From: an uncultured Clostridia bacterium | Lineage (GTDB): Bacteria; Bacillota; Clostridia; Christensenellales; UBA1242 | Direction: 5' to 3' | NCBI GenBank assembly: GCA_934776915.1 | Contig: CAKVNA010000064.1 | Coordinates: forward strand, 1 to 5,578 | DNA: 5,578 bases | Shown: piece by piece, positions 4,438 to 5,578 of the stretch | Layout: every line of letters begins with the position of its first letter | Numbering within the stretch: position 1 is the first letter of the stretch | Program-made: the position numbers and the translations under genes | The notes under the pieces: generated by a model | What the model saw: only the letters and a program-made list of their open reading frames with translations | Told to the model about the DNA's origin: nothing | The model's database searches: none

Positions 4438-5500
4438 ATTTTGTAAGTTCTTGTTTGAAGTTTATGTCAAGCATTTCGCAAGTTGGGACATAGCCTGCTG
4501 GTGCTTTTACAAGGTCTGGAAGACGGTTGACAATGCTTGCACAGGTAAGTTCAACTGTTTGTGGTCTGTTGACAACAATGGTGGTTGTTGGCTCGCCTTC
4601 AATAGTCCATTCATTTTGGTCAAATTCGTCTGGTCCATACACCTTGCCGATACATTGTGTTTCAAGTGTAATGCCTTCCTTGGTCTTTGTTGTTACAACA
4701 GCACTCATGCCAGTTGCGTCACCTTTCTTAATTGTCATGCCAAGAGTTGATGATTTAAGGTCTTTTTTGTAAGTTTGTGGCACACATTTTTGAGTTTGTG
4801 ACAACACATGCAAGCCCAACTTTTCGCAAAGCCAGCCATTAACTGTCCACATATATGAAGGGGAATAGGTGCCGGCGTTAATAAGTTTTTGGCGTTCTTC
4901 GTCAGAAATTCTGTCCACAGAAGCAATCTTTTCGTCAAATTCTTTAAGTGAAAGTCCCGACCCATGAACTTGTGCAAGTGCAATGCCATAATCTTCAACA
5001 TTGTAAGAAGATTTGCCAACAATTCTTGTGATTTTTTGTGTTGTTCCGCAAAGAACAGAAATCAAACTGCCCCAAGAAGTGTCTTGATAGCCACTGCCTG
5101 ACAGTGTGCAGTTGTGTTCTTTTGCAACTTTGTCAAGTTTCTTTGTGAGTTTTGGGTTGGAGTTCATTGGATAAAATGCTTCTTCGCAAGTTGAAATGGC
5201 ATTTACACCTGCATTTGCACAGGCAAGCATTGCTGGATAAATGTCACTCATAAGGCTCATTGTTGTGATGATAGCGCAGTCTGGTTTCATTTTCTTAAGA
5301 CCACTTTCAAGGTCTTTGACATCTTGAATGATAACCCCTCTATCTTTTCCTCCCATTACGCAAGAAATATCCTTTCCGATTCTGTCTTTTGCAATGTCAT
5401 ATGCACAGCAGATTGTGCCACCTTTTTCTTCCACATAGCGCATTGTGTAAACAGCCATCTTTCCGCACCCAATTTGTGCAACTTTCAAATATTTTTTCAT
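4436..5500 (-). CDS. 2,4-diaminopentanoate dehydrogenase-like NAD(P)-dependent oxidoreductase (DapB-like fold)
   Basis: The start is ATG at 5500, with AGGAG (5510-5506) five bases upstream. The product has 354 residues, close to the roughly 340-350 of known 2,4-diaminopentanoate dehydrogenases and longer than DapB (about 250-270). Residues 4-25 form a Rossmann opening, VAQIGCGKMA, with G11xG13xxA16 for the nucleotide. PDCAIITT (73-80) and AGVNAISTCEEAFYP (97-111) are the next Rossmann strands. The middle segment SGSGYQDTSWGSLI (134-147) and the C-terminal APAGYVPTCEMLD (333-345) match the pattern of the diaminopentanoate dehydrogenase C-terminal domain. The DapB HHRxK catalytic signature is absent. 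Ord enzymes oxidatively deaminate 2,4-diaminopentanoate to 2-amino-4-oxopentanoate in anaerobic ornithine degradation. No other gene of that pathway is visible here, so the real substrate is uncertain. I saw no clear promoter in the 78 bases upstream. Confidence 0.78.
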   Translation of the reverse strand: MKKYLKVAQIGCGKMAVYTMRYVEEKGGTICCAYDIAKDRIGKDISCVMGGKDRGVIIQDVKDLESGLKKMKPDCAIITTMSLMSDIYPAMLACANAGVNAISTCEEAFYPMNSNPKLTKKLDKVAKEHNCTLSGSGYQDTSWGSLISVLCGTTQKITRIVGKSSYNVEDYGIALAQVHGSGLSLKEFDEKIASVDRISDEERQKLINAGTYSPSYMWTVNGWLCEKLGLHVLSQTQKCVPQTYKKDLKSSTLGMTIKKGDATGMSAVVTTKTKEGITLETQCIGKVYGPDEFDQNEWTIEGEPTTTIVVNRPQTVELTCASIVNRLPDLVKAPAGYVPTCEMLDINFKQELTK

Positions 5501-5578
5501 AAATACTCCTTTTTTGTTAAATTTTGAATGAAAACCTTAGTTAAGTATTTCCATTTTTCTTAATCTAACACAAAAAGT

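Noticed and set aside
1..5578. CRISPR array or insertion sequence
   Set aside because: No regularly spaced repeats, terminal inverted repeats, transposase motifs or target duplications were seen.

Overview
The window is AT-rich bacterial chromosome. It uses standard-code genes with strong AGGAG-type ribosome binding sites, consensus sigma-A promoters and short U-tailed terminators. This points to a low-GC member of the Bacillota, most likely an anaerobic, uncultured clostridial-type organism. Two genes fit that reading: a two-gene minimal SUF-type pair and a 2,4-diaminopentanoate-dehydrogenase-like gene. The assignment is inferred from sequence style and gene families; no phylogenetic marker is present.

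Layout. (1) Bases 2-529 (+) hold the C-terminal end of an unrecognised protein that runs off the left edge, closed by a bidirectional terminator at 547-582. (2) Bases 660-1541 (-) encode a 293-residue protein with one N-terminal membrane anchor and an extracytoplasmic domain of unknown function. (3) Bases 1742-1903 (-) carry a two-tRNA operon, Met(CAU) then Glu(UUC), with a perfect TTGACA-17-TATAAT promoter upstream and a hairpin terminator downstream. (4) Bases 1904-2170 are AT-rich and non-coding apart from that promoter. (5) Bases 2210-2479 (-) encode an 89-residue free-standing copy of the FakA/YloV middle domain, with its own promoter and terminator. (6) Divergent from it, 2712-4345 (+) is a translationally coupled sufC-sufB-like pair, the minimal ATPase plus scaffold layout seen in SmsC/SmsB-type Fe-S systems. 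(7) Converging on it, 4436-5500 (-) encodes a two-domain NAD(P)-dependent dehydrogenase of the 2,4-diaminopentanoate dehydrogenase family.

How the genes fit together. Most genes here look like separate transcription units, each with its own terminator. The suf-like pair (ATGA overlap) and the tRNA pair are the only clear operons. The SufC-like ATPase and SufB-like scaffold very probably form one Fe-S assembly complex. I see no cysteine desulfurase, SufU or SufD beside them. I found no CRISPR array, insertion sequence, integrase or other sign of a mobile element. The points most worth following are the minimal SUF pair, the free-standing FakA middle domain with a changed metal-ligand position, and the isolated dehydrogenase. 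None of these is proof of a new system.
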